From Nocardioides_C sp963700955 (GTDB lineage: Bacteria; Actinomycetota; Actinomycetes; Propionibacteriales; Nocardioidaceae), in assembly GCA_963700955.1 (NCBI GenBank), contig CAVOZH010000010.1:112240-176239 (forward strand): DNA of 64,000 nt, in the 5' to 3' direction. Below are positions 39,415 to 47,460 of the stretch, one piece after another (the stretch's first letter is position 1; each line of letters begins with the position of its first letter). Position numbers and translations under genes: made by a program. The notes under the pieces are model-generated. The model saw only the letters and a program-made list of their open reading frames with translations, was not told where the DNA came from and did not search any database.

Positions 39415-39450
39415 GCGGGCGGCAGTCCTCATCTGAGGGCTGCCGCCCGC
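39415..39450 (-). terminator. Terminator of the LPATG-protein gene
   Basis: Arms 39415–39430 and 39435–39450 form a 16-bp GC-rich stem with one G·T-type mismatch and a 4-base loop. On the minus strand it is followed by a T-rich run (CTTTCTTCC). It lies 62 bases after the LPATG-protein stop and can also act on the SDR transcript from the left. A close relative of this module is at 41136–41169. Confidence 0.75.
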
Positions 39451-39511
39451 TTTCCTTGGGAGGTACCCGACGCCCGGCCCGGCGGGTTGGAGAGGCGGCC
39501 GGAGCCAGCTC

Positions 39512-40948
39512 TCAGGCCCTTCTGCGACTCCACAGGAGGATCATCCCGGTGAGCAACATCCCGGCGCCGCCGATGGCAAGGACCTCGTCCGTCACGTCGG
39601 CGCCGGTCGCGGGAAGCTCACCCTGCGACGGAGCCGCCGCAACCGCGGGCGCGACAGCCGGCGCCACCGGCGCCGCCGGCTCGACTCCCACGACCTCCTG
39701 CGGCGTCGTCACCGGCGTCGTCACCGGCACCTCGACCGGAGTGGTCACCGGAGGCGTGACGGGCGTGGTCGCAGGAGTCGTGACCTGCGGAGTGTCCTCG
39801 GTGGTCACTGTCGTGCAGTGACTGTCGCTCTTGTCGCCGTGGTGGTCGTCGTCCCGGTCGCTCTTGTCGCCGTGGTGGTCGTCGTCCCTGTCGCCGTCAG
39901 TCCGATCGCAACGGTTGTTGCAGTCAAAGGTGCTCCGATCGCAACGGTTGTTGCAGTCAAACGAGCTCCCATCGCAGCCGTTGTGGCAGTCGAACGAGCT
40001 CCCATCGCAGCCGTTGTGGCAGTCGAACGAGCTCCCATCGCAACGGTTGTTGCAGTCGAAGGTGCTGCCACCGCAGTTGCAGTCGAAGGTGCTTCGATCG
40101 CAGCGGTTGCTGCAGTCGGAGCTCCCATTGCAGTTGCAGTCGAACGAGCTCCCGCTGTCGCAGCCGTTGTGGCAGTCGAACGAGCTCCCGCTGTCGCAGC
40201 CGTTGTGGCAGTCGAACGAGCTCCCGCTGTCGCAGCCGTTGTGGCAGTCGAACGAGCTCCCGTCGCAACGGTTGTTGCAGTCGAAGGTGCTGCCACCGCA
40301 GTTGCAGTTGACGTTGCCGTCGCACCCGCCGCTGCCGTTGTGCGTGTTGCCCGAGCTCCCACTGCTGGAGCCGTTGTTGCTCCACAGCGCGTTCCAGTCC
40401 GACATGTTGAAATCCGTCGTGGTGCCGCCGCCAGTGTCGCCGCCGCCTGTGTCGCCGCCGCCTGTGTCGCCGCCCGTCGTGGTGCCGCCGCCTGTGTCGC
40501 CGCCCGTCGTGGTGCCGCCGCCTGTGTCGCCGCCCGTCGTGGTGCCGCCGCCTGTGTCGCCGCCCGTCGTGGTGCCGCCGCCTGTGTCGCCGCCCGTCGT
40601 GGAGCCGCTCTCCGGAGTCAGCTGGCTGGCGGGGTTGTAGCTCCACAGCGCGGTCCAGTCCGTCATGTCGAAACCGGTCGTGGCCCCACCAGCCGCCGAT
40701 GTGTCACCGCTTGAGGCTCCGCCGCTGGACGGGTCACCACCGGACGTGTCCGCCCCTGGCTGGAGGGCGCCGCTGGGTTCGGTGCCGTCGACGTACGAGC
40801 TGTCCGGGGAGGCCGCAGTGCCCTGGGTCGCAGAAGAGTCCGCATTGGAGTCGTCGGCGTAGGACGGGCTCGACACGCCAAGGACGAAAAGGGCCATGCC
40901 GACCGATACAACGACCCGGACTGTGCGGCGAATACGTATGGATTGCAT
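39512..40948 (-). CDS. Secreted sortase-anchored (LPATG) cysteine-repeat protein
   Basis: A 478-residue surface protein, not a known family. ATG 40948 follows GAGGGGGAATCTC. Residues 1–30 are a Sec signal ending 'SSPSYA'. A Ser/Gly/Thr-rich part with six 'TTGGDTGGG'-type repeats (about 117–175) lies between two copies of 'DM/NM-(T/S)-DW-x-ALWS'. Residues about 209–375 hold eleven 'FDC' units of 10–12 residues, such as 'CDGSSFDCHNG', with about 28 Cys in all. A 'DDDHHGDKSD' duplicate follows, then a Thr/Pro/Val stalk. The C terminus has LPATG, a hydrophobic helix and 'RRRA', so sortase should fix it to peptidoglycan. The Cys repeat suggests a disulfide-stapled rod or metal binding; both are inference. 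Confidence 0.8.
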   Translation of the reverse strand: MQSIRIRRTVRVVVSVGMALFVLGVSSPSYADDSNADSSATQGTAASPDSSYVDGTEPSGALQPGADTSGGDPSSGGASSGDTSAAGGATTGFDMTDWTALWSYNPASQLTPESGSTTGGDTGGGTTTGGDTGGGTTTGGDTGGGTTTGGDTGGGTTTGGDTGGGDTGGGDTGGGTTTDFNMSDWNALWSNNGSSSGSSGNTHNGSGGCDGNVNCNCGGSTFDCNNRCDGSSFDCHNGCDSGSSFDCHNGCDSGSSFDCHNGCDSGSSFDCNCNGSSDCSNRCDRSTFDCNCGGSTFDCNNRCDGSSFDCHNGCDGSSFDCHNGCDGSSFDCNNRCDRSTFDCNNRCDRTDGDRDDDHHGDKSDRDDDHHGDKSDSHCTTVTTEDTPQVTTPATTPVTPPVTTPVEVPVTTPVTTPQEVVGVEPAAPVAPAVAPAVAAAPSQGELPATGADVTDEVLAIGGAGMLLTGMILLWSRRRA

Positions 40949-41135
40949 GAGATTCCCCCTCGAACGCCCGATGCGCCGGGATCGTCGTCGCTCACAGGCG
41001 GCCCGCCCTGCAAGCCTTCTGGACTCTCTGAAGTTAAAACGCGGGGAACCAGAGGACACCCTCAGAATGGGGTAAGCCGCGCTCCATGAACCCGGACAAG
41101 GCGGCGGAGAACCGCATCAGTGGCAGCACAAACGA

Positions 41136-41169
41136 CGGGCGGCAGCTCTCATCCGAGTGCTGCCGCCCG
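41136..41169 (-). terminator. Terminator of the LPPTG-protein gene
   Basis: Arms 41136–41150 and 41155–41169 form a 15-bp stem with one mismatch and a 4-base loop, with a short T-rich run after it on the minus strand. It lies 76 bases after the stop at 41245. Stem, loop and the neighbouring GGTACCCGACGCC are nearly the same as at 39415–39473. Confidence 0.7.
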
Positions 41170-41244
41170 CCTCCCTTGGGGGGTACCCGACGCCGACCGA
41201 CTATTGACCAGTGGCCGACGCCAACTCTCAGGCCTTTCTTCGGC

Positions 41245-42087
41245 CTATGTCCTTCGGCGATGCCGGACCAGGATGCCTCCCGCGAGGAACGTCGCCGCTC
41301 CCGCAAGGGCCAGCGCGCCCCATCCCGCATCTGCACCGGTCGGTGGCAGCGCACCTTGGACGGGCGCTGCAGGCGGTGTCACGACGGTCTCTACTCCTGC
41401 CACCTCTCGGGGCGGGGTCACTGCCGGGAACACCTCTGCCGGAGCCGCCTCGGGCGGGGTCACTGCCGGAACCACCTCAGGCGGAGCCGCCTCGTGCGGG
41501 ATCACCGCCGGCTTGTGCTCCTCGTGCTTGTGCCCACATGGCTTGCAGCGCTTGTGCTCCTCATGCCGCTTGCAGCCTGTGTGCGCCGGGTTGGTCCTTC
41601 CGACGCCATGGTTGCGGTCGCACTCGTAGCCCGCGTTGTGGTCTCTGCCGTTAGGCATCTGACCGGGCGGGTTCTTGTTGTCCGCCTTGCCGACACAGCC
41701 CGCACATGGCTTCCCGATGGCCTTGCCTTGTCCGTTGCCGTTCCTGGACGGGTGGCCGTGCCTCGTGGAGCAGTACGGCCCGCCCCGGCACTTGCCGTTC
41801 GCGCCGCCGTTGTTCGAGTCCGCGTTGCTGATCGGCTGGGGGTGCTTCCACGACGCCTGGCCGTGGTCCGCGCCTTCGCCATGGCCGTGGGACGAGCCCT
41901 TCTCGGACTCTCCTCCCTTGTTGCCGGGGTTGCCGTTATCCGACCCCTGGCCATGTCCCTGGCCGTTGCCCTGGCCGTTTCCTGAGCTCGCGTACGACGG
42001 GCTCGTCACCCCAAGCACGAACAAGGCCAGGAGGATCGATGCAGCGACCCGGAATGGGCGGCCGCGTTCTCGGATCGAATGCACCAT
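41245..42087 (-). CDS. Secreted sortase-anchored (LPPTG) protein, paralogue of the LPATG protein
   Basis: A 280-residue surface protein. The signal peptide ends 'LFVLGVTSPSYA', almost identical to that of the LPATG protein at 39512. The mature part is Gly/Asn/His-rich ('GNGQGNGQGHGQG'). It has eight Cys, among them 'PCAGC' and 'CKPC', and a His/Glu-rich stretch 'HKHEEHK', so metal binding is possible. A Pro/Val/Ala stalk with three 'AVTPPE/R'-like repeats leads to LPPTG, a hydrophobic helix and 'RHRRRT'. No catalytic domain is visible. The two proteins probably arose by duplication and then diverged. No sortase gene is in the window. Confidence 0.75.
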   Translation of the reverse strand: MVHSIRERGRPFRVAASILLALFVLGVTSPSYASSGNGQGNGQGHGQGSDNGNPGNKGGESEKGSSHGHGEGADHGQASWKHPQPISNADSNNGGANGKCRGGPYCSTRHGHPSRNGNGQGKAIGKPCAGCVGKADNKNPPGQMPNGRDHNAGYECDRNHGVGRTNPAHTGCKRHEEHKRCKPCGHKHEEHKPAVIPHEAAPPEVVPAVTPPEAAPAEVFPAVTPPREVAGVETVVTPPAAPVQGALPPTGADAGWGALALAGAATFLAGGILVRHRRRT

Positions 42088-42262
42088 CGTGCTTCACTCC
42101 CCACCTCCGACTCCCCCATCAATCGGAGTCGTTTTGGCCGACGCATCTGAGCGCCGGCCGGTCCATTTCGACGCTAGGACCGTGTTTGGGTGGAAGACAG
42201 CCCCATGTTGGGTAGTTGAGGTTCGACCGATTCGTCCCGGGCGCACTTCATCGGCGCGTTGG

Positions 42263-42748
42263 TCAGAGCGCGGCGCGCACGGCCTCGTACGTCGGATGGC
42301 CGAATGCCACGAGCCGAGCCTCCGTCACGGAGGTCGGTGTCTCGCGGATGGTGTCGACCGCCGCACGGATCGCGTCCTCGAGTGGCCAGCCGTAGACGCC
42401 GGCGGAGACCAACGGGAACGCAACCGACCGGGCCCCGAGCTCGTCGGCCACCCTCAGGGCGTTGGCGTAGCACGAGACCAGCTGGTCCCGGGTGCCATCT
42501 CCGTAGACCGGCCCGACGACGTGGATGACCCACCTGGCAGGCAGGTTGCCGGCCGTGGTCCAGCCGGCCTCGCCGGTGGGCAGCCCGTGGGGGAAGCGCG
42601 CGATGCAGTCCTCGAGCACCTCCCGGCCACCTGCACGATGGATCGCGCCGTCCACGCCACCGCCACCACGCATGCGCTCGTTCGCCGCGTTCACCACGGC
42701 GTCCACCTGCTGCTTGGTGATGTCCCCTTCGACGACCGTCAGCTCCAT
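42263..42748 (-). CDS. Macrodomain protein (ADP-ribose/O-acetyl-ADP-ribose hydrolase-like)
   Basis: A 161-residue macrodomain of the YmdB/MacroD type. 'VVEGDITKQQVDAVVNAANERM' is at residues 4–25, 'GGGGVDGAIHRAGG' near 29, and 'AFPLVSAGVYGWPLEDAIRAA' near 112 binds the distal ribose and diphosphate. The family removes ADP-ribose or deacetylates O-acetyl-ADP-ribose, the by-product of sirtuins; a sirtuin is at 7517, but the two are not linked. I prefer ATG 42748 over the in-frame GTG at 42757. Confidence 0.9.
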   Translation of the reverse strand: MELTVVEGDITKQQVDAVVNAANERMRGGGGVDGAIHRAGGREVLEDCIARFPHGLPTGEAGWTTAGNLPARWVIHVVGPVYGDGTRDQLVSCYANALRVADELGARSVAFPLVSAGVYGWPLEDAIRAAVDTIRETPTSVTEARLVAFGHPTYEAVRAAL

Positions 42749-43023
42749 GCCCAGCACCTTACGACCGACCAGGGACAGCTCCGGGACTCAGGCGTGACGG
42801 GATCACGCGGTGGGCGTCCGATAGCCGCTCTGGGCCACCTCCCGGAACAACCTTTCCCCTCACATCGGGCGGTTCGACGCCGTTGCGCGGGTGAGGCGAA
42901 ACTGGGTTGTTCGCATCTCGCGCGCTGTCAGAAGAATCCCGTACTGTCGGAAGACGGGGGGAACGTGCGGACTTGGCGGGACCGTCCGCGCGTCGGGTTG
43001 ATGGAACCTCCGGGGGAAGCGAT

Positions 43024-45141
43024 ATGCGCCGTGTACTGGCTGCCGTCATCGCGGCGAGCGCGATCGCCGCCGCTGCCCTGCTACCAGAGCTCACCGCACC
43101 TCCAGCCCAGGCGGCGGACTGCGTGGTCGCCGTGGCGGGTGACATCACGAACTCGGCCGATCCCACCAACCCGACGTACATCAACGCGCTCCGCACCGGC
43201 GACACCGTGCGCTCCATCAACCCCACCTACGCGGTCGCCGCAGGCGACAGCGCCTACGCCAACGGGACGCTCGACGAGTACCAGACCAAGTACGACCCCA
43301 CCTGGGGGTCGTTCAAGTCGATCACCCGCCCGATCCCCGGCAACGCCGAGTACCGCACCACCAACGCCCAGGGCTACTACGACTACTTCTTCGGCGGCAC
43401 CCAGCAGGGCAACGTGTACTACGGAACCGACTGCGGGGCCTGGCGCATCTACGCCCTCAACTGCGAGATCGCATGCGGGTCCAGCTCCGCCCAGCTCGCC
43501 TGGCTCAAGTCCGACCTCGCCGCACACCCCGGCAAGCACTACCTCGGCCTCGTCCACCGACCCAGATACACCTCCGACTCCGGGCACACCCCCGACCCCA
43601 CCATGTCGCCGCTGTGGCGCGCGCTCCAAGCCGCCGGAGGCGACCTCTTCGTGGGCGGCCACGCACACCAGTACGAACGGTTCGACAAGCAGAACGCCGA
43701 CGGCGCCGCCGACCCCGCCGGAATGCGCCAGTTCGTCGTCGGCACCGGCGGCGCTCCACTCAGCCCCTTCAGCACCACGATCCAACCCAACTCCCAGTAC
43801 CGCGACGCGAAGCACTTCGGCGTACTCAAGCTCACCCTCGGCGCGGACTCCTACTCCTGGCAATACATCGGGTCCGGACGCAAGGACTCCTCCATGAACG
43901 GCCAGGACGACCCCACCTACCCACTCGGCACCGTCTTCGACTCCGGCACCACGGCAACGAACAAGCCTGCCTCCGGCAACACCGCACCGGTGGTCAACGC
44001 CGGAGCCGACACCACCGTCACCCTCTCCGATGGCGCTGCCCTCGCCGGCTCCGCCACCGACGACGGCCTCCCCAGCCCACCCGGCACGGTCTCCACCTCC
44101 TGGACCAAGGTCAGCGGCCCTGGCACCGTCAACTTCGCCGACCCCACCAAGACCACCACCACCGCCACCTTCGACACCGCCGGCACCTACACTCTCCGAC
44201 TCACCGCCGACGACAGCGCCCTTCAGTCCTCCGGCGAGGTCACCATCACTGTCGCCAGCACACCCGTCGCGGCGGACTGCGTGGTCGCCGTGGCGGGTGA
44301 CATCACGAACTCGGCCGATCCCACCAACCCGACGTACATCAACGCGCTCCGCACCGGCGACACCGTGCGCTCCATCAACCCCACCTACGCGGTCGCCGCA
44401 GGCGACAGCGCCTACGCCAACGGGACGCTCGACGAGTACCAGACCAAGTACGACCCCACCTGGGGGTCGTTCAAGTCGATCACCCGCCCGATCCCCGGCA
44501 ACGCCGAGTACCGCACCACCAACGCCCAGGGCTACTACGACTACTTCTTCGGCGGCACCCAGCAGGGCAACGTGTACTACGGAACCGACTGCGGGGCCTG
44601 GCGCATCTACGCCCTCAACTGCGAGATCGCATGCGGGTCCAGCTCCGCCCAGCTCGCCTGGCTCAAGTCCGACCTCGCCGCACACCCCGGCAAGCACTAC
44701 CTCGGCCTCGTCCACCGACCCAGATACACCTCCGACTCCGGGCACACCCCCGACCCCACCATGTCGCCGCTGTGGCGCGCGCTCCAAGCCGCCGGAGGCG
44801 ACCTCTTCGTGGGCGGCCACGCACACCAGTACGAACGGTTCGACAAGCAGAACGCCGACGGCGCCGCCGACCCCGCCGGAATGCGCCAGTTCGTCGTCGG
44901 CACCGGCGGCGCTCCACTCAGCCCCTTCAGCACCACGATCCAACCCAACTCCCAGTACCGCGACGCGAAGCACTTCGGCGTACTCAAGCTCACCCTCGGC
45001 GCGGACTCCTACTCCTGGCAATACATCGGGTCCGGACGCAAGGACTCCTCCATGAACGGCCAGGACGACCCCACCTACCCACTCGGCACCGTCTTCGACT
45101 CCGGCACCACGGCAACGAACAAGCCTGCCCCGCCGAGCTGA
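43024..45141 (+). CDS. Secreted metallophosphoesterase with two identical catalytic domains and a PKD-like linker
   Basis: A 705-residue exported protein. ATG 43024 follows GGGGGAAG. The signal peptide is at residues 1–30. Residues 30–316 and 416–702 are two calcineurin-like phosphoesterase domains of identical sequence, encoded by an 861-bp direct repeat. Between them is a PKD-like domain (317–415). Each has the metal-site blocks 'VAGD', 'AAGDSAY', 'LVHRPRY' and 'GGHAHQYERF', but reads 'PGNAEY' (residues 105–110 in the first) where homologues have 'GNHEY'. The second domain is followed by only three residues and a stop. The likely role is extracellular phosphate-ester hydrolysis; the His-to-Ala change leaves activity uncertain. 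Confidence 0.82.
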   Translation: MRRVLAAVIAASAIAAAALLPELTAPPAQAADCVVAVAGDITNSADPTNPTYINALRTGDTVRSINPTYAVAAGDSAYANGTLDEYQTKYDPTWGSFKSITRPIPGNAEYRTTNAQGYYDYFFGGTQQGNVYYGTDCGAWRIYALNCEIACGSSSAQLAWLKSDLAAHPGKHYLGLVHRPRYTSDSGHTPDPTMSPLWRALQAAGGDLFVGGHAHQYERFDKQNADGAADPAGMRQFVVGTGGAPLSPFSTTIQPNSQYRDAKHFGVLKLTLGADSYSWQYIGSGRKDSSMNGQDDPTYPLGTVFDSGTTATNKPASGNTAPVVNAGADTTVTLSDGAALAGSATDDGLPSPPGTVSTSWTKVSGPGTVNFADPTKTTTTATFDTAGTYTLRLTADDSALQSSGEVTITVASTPVAADCVVAVAGDITNSADPTNPTYINALRTGDTVRSINPTYAVAAGDSAYANGTLDEYQTKYDPTWGSFKSITRPIPGNAEYRTTNAQGYYDYFFGGTQQGNVYYGTDCGAWRIYALNCEIACGSSSAQLAWLKSDLAAHPGKHYLGLVHRPRYTSDSGHTPDPTMSPLWRALQAAGGDLFVGGHAHQYERFDKQNADGAADPAGMRQFVVGTGGAPLSPFSTTIQPNSQYRDAKHFGVLKLTLGADSYSWQYIGSGRKDSSMNGQDDPTYPLGTVFDSGTTATNKPAPPS
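43111..43971 (+). repeat. 861-bp direct repeat, copy 1
   Basis: First copy of the phosphoesterase-domain repeat. It matches 44269–45129 at a spacing of 1158 bp. Translations in all frames I compared are identical, so the copies appear base-for-base the same. Confidence 0.9.
44269..45129 (+). repeat. 861-bp direct repeat, copy 2
   Basis: Second copy of the repeat at 43111–43971. Divergence resumes immediately outside both ends (G versus C before, T versus C after). The stop codon follows within 12 bases. Confidence 0.9.
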
Positions 45142-45365
45142 CCCCGCCCGGTGGACTCTCGTGGATAGCCGTTCCGGGCTATGTCCCTAGAGAAGGTGAC
45201 TCCTCATATCGGGTCGGTACGTCCTCCTGTATGGGGGATTTATGGAAGGACTGCTGGCTCTGCACTGCCTTCGTGCCGCCGCATACGTTCGAATGGCGGC
45301 AGGCGCAGGCAGGTACTGGCGAACTCGGCTGCGCGTTGCCCGCACAGAAACCGGGGGTGCCCAAC

Positions 45366-47450
45366 ATGGGCCGTGGATTCTCCGCCGTCGTCGCGGCGGT
45401 TCTTGCAGCAGCCTGTCTTCCCACCTTGGGCGTACCTCCGGCCACTGCCGCCGGCGACTGCGTCGTTGCGGTTGCCGGCGACATCGCCGGCTCCGCCGAT
45501 CCAGCGAGTCCGGCCTACATCAACGCGCTCCGCACCGGAGACACCGTCAGGTACATCGCTCCGACGTACGCGCTCGCGGGCGGTGACAACGCCTACTCGA
45601 ACGGCACGTTGGACGAGTACAACACGAAGTACGAACCGACGTGGGGCTCGTTCAAGTCGATCACGCGGCCGATGCCGGGCAACGCCGAGTACCGGACCAC
45701 GAACGCCCAGGGCTACTACGACTACTTCTTCGGGGGCAGTCGACCGGGCAACGAGTACTACGCGACGGACTGTGGCGGGTGGCGGCTGTACGCGCTCAAC
45801 TGCGAGATCGCGTGCGGGTCCAGCTCCGCCCAGCTCGCCTGGCTCAAGTCCGACCTCGCCGCACACCCCGGCCTGCACTACCTCGGATACGTCCACAGGC
45901 CGAGGTACACCTCCGACGGCGGACACGCACCGGACCCGACGATGTCACCGCTCTGGCAGGCGCTCCAAGCCGCCGGAGGCGACCTCTTCCTGAGCGGGCA
46001 CGCCCACAACTACGAGCGCTTCGGTAAGCAGAACGCGAATGGGGTGGCCGACCCTGCCGGAATGCGCCAGTTCGTCGTCGGAACCGGGGGTGCTGCGCTC
46101 AACCCGTTCAGCACCACGATCCAGCCCAACTCGGAGTTCCGGGACGCGAAGCACTTCGGCGTACTCAAGCTCACCCTCAGCGCGGACTCGTACTCCTGGC
46201 AGTACCTCTCGTCCGGCCGCATGGACTCCTCCGTGAACGGCAAGGACGACCTCACCAATCCCCTGGGCACGGTGTTCGACTCCGGAAGCACACCGACGAA
46301 CAACGCCGCGCCTGTCTCCAACCAGGCCCCCGCTGTGAACGCCGGCGCGGACACCAACCTGACCCTGCCCAACACCGCAGCACTCGACGGCACCGTCACC
46401 GACGACGGCCTTCCCAACCCGCCAGGCGCCGTCAGCACGACCTGGTCGACGGTCAGCGGCCCCGGCACCGCCTCCTTCGCCGACCCGACCGCGGTCGACA
46501 CCACCGCCTCCTTCACCACAGCCGGCACCTACACCCTGCGACTGACCGCAGACGACGGCGCCCTGCAGACCTCCGACGACGTCCTCGTCACCGTCGCCGA
46601 CGCCCCGGTGACCAACACAGCTCCCGCGGTGAACGCCGGCGCGGACACCAACCTGACCCTGCCCAACACCGCAGCACTCGACGGCACGGTCACCGACGAC
46701 GGCCTTCCCAACCCGCCAGGCGCCGTCAGCACGACCTGGTCGACGGTCAGCGGCCCCGGCACCGCCTCCTTCGCCGACCCGACCGCGGTCGACACCACCG
46801 CCTCCTTCACCACAGCCGGCACCTACACCCTGCGACTGACCGCAGACGACGGCGCCCTGCAGACCTCCGACGACGTCCTGGTCACTGTCGCCAGCGCACC
46901 CAAGACGGTGCAGGTCTTCGAACGACGGGTCTCGGCGAAATCCGACGACGCCGAACAGGATGTGAAGAGCGGCGGCACGAAGCTGGGCGACTCTTCCCTG
47001 GAGATTGCCAACGATGGCACCCACGTGCAGGTGGTGGGCTTCCGGTTCACGGGCGTGCAGGTGCCCGCGGGTGCCACGATCACCAACGCCTACGTGCAGT
47101 TCCGGGTCAAGAAAGCGAGTGACAAGGCCGCGTCCTTCACCGTGAGAGCCGAGGACGTCGACAACACCGCGACGTACAAGGGCGACGCCTACAACCTGAC
47201 CCGCCGGGCGGTGACCACGGCCAGTGCTTCCTGGTCACCCGTGGTGTGGCCGACGGTGGGAGTCGCCGGGCCGGACCAGCGGACCACGGACCTATCGGCC
47301 CCCATACAGGCGGTCGTGAGCCGGACCGGATGGCTCTCAGGGAACGCCTTGGCTCTGCAGTTCCGCGGCACTGGGCGACGCGCCGCGGCGGCGTTCGAGA
47401 GCGGAGCGGCGAGCGCGGCGCTGCTCCACATCGAGTACACGACGAACTAG
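45366..47450 (+). CDS. Secreted metallophosphoesterase with two PKD-like domains and a C-terminal beta-sandwich
   Basis: A 694-residue exported paralogue of the gene at 43024. ATG 45366 follows GGGGGTGCC. The signal peptide is at residues 1–29, the phosphoesterase domain about 31–310 with 'VAGD', 'AGGDNAY', 'PGNAEY' (104–109) and 'SGHAHNYERF', two near-identical PKD-like domains at about 324–411 and 422–509, and a 180-residue C-terminal module. The module ('AKSDDAEQD…VGFRFTGVQVPAGATI') is a beta-rich unit seen at the end of many secreted proteins of Nocardioides and marine bacteria; I cannot name it. It shares the Ala-for-His change. The stop is 10 bases from the stop of the convergent HNH gene. 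Confidence 0.82.
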   Translation: MGRGFSAVVAAVLAAACLPTLGVPPATAAGDCVVAVAGDIAGSADPASPAYINALRTGDTVRYIAPTYALAGGDNAYSNGTLDEYNTKYEPTWGSFKSITRPMPGNAEYRTTNAQGYYDYFFGGSRPGNEYYATDCGGWRLYALNCEIACGSSSAQLAWLKSDLAAHPGLHYLGYVHRPRYTSDGGHAPDPTMSPLWQALQAAGGDLFLSGHAHNYERFGKQNANGVADPAGMRQFVVGTGGAALNPFSTTIQPNSEFRDAKHFGVLKLTLSADSYSWQYLSSGRMDSSVNGKDDLTNPLGTVFDSGSTPTNNAAPVSNQAPAVNAGADTNLTLPNTAALDGTVTDDGLPNPPGAVSTTWSTVSGPGTASFADPTAVDTTASFTTAGTYTLRLTADDGALQTSDDVLVTVADAPVTNTAPAVNAGADTNLTLPNTAALDGTVTDDGLPNPPGAVSTTWSTVSGPGTASFADPTAVDTTASFTTAGTYTLRLTADDGALQTSDDVLVTVASAPKTVQVFERRVSAKSDDAEQDVKSGGTKLGDSSLEIANDGTHVQVVGFRFTGVQVPAGATITNAYVQFRVKKASDKAASFTVRAEDVDNTATYKGDAYNLTRRAVTTASASWSPVVWPTVGVAGPDQRTTDLSAPIQAVVSRTGWLSGNALALQFRGTGRRAAAAFESGAASAALLHIEYTTN
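46335..46598 (+). repeat. PKD-like domain repeat, copy 1
   Basis: 264 bp encoding one PKD-like domain. It recurs at 46629–46892 with about three base differences and a spacing of 294 bp (98 codons). Recent tandem domain duplication or conversion. Confidence 0.85.
46629..46892 (+). repeat. PKD-like domain repeat, copy 2
   Basis: Second copy of the 264-bp PKD-like unit. The reading frame is kept through both copies and the 30-bp linker. Confidence 0.85.
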
Positions 47451-47460
47451 CGCGCAATGA

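Noticed and set aside
40435..40605. Regular short direct repeats that look like a CRISPR array or minisatellite
   Set aside because: The 27–30-bp units encode in-frame 'TTGGDTGGG' repeats of the LPATG protein, there are no unique spacers and no cas genes.
39818..40714. Plus-strand 298-codon frame rich in Val/Ala ('VERAPIAAVVAV' repeats)
   Set aside because: Antisense shadow of the Cys-repeat array; the minus-strand frame has SD, signal peptide, LPATG and tail.
43081..45021. Long minus-strand open frame of 646 codons across the phosphoesterase gene
   Set aside because: Shadow of the plus-strand gene in high-GC DNA. It has low-complexity Val/Gly/Glu composition, repeats with the 861-bp duplication, and the plus-strand frame has a signal peptide, SD and domain motifs.
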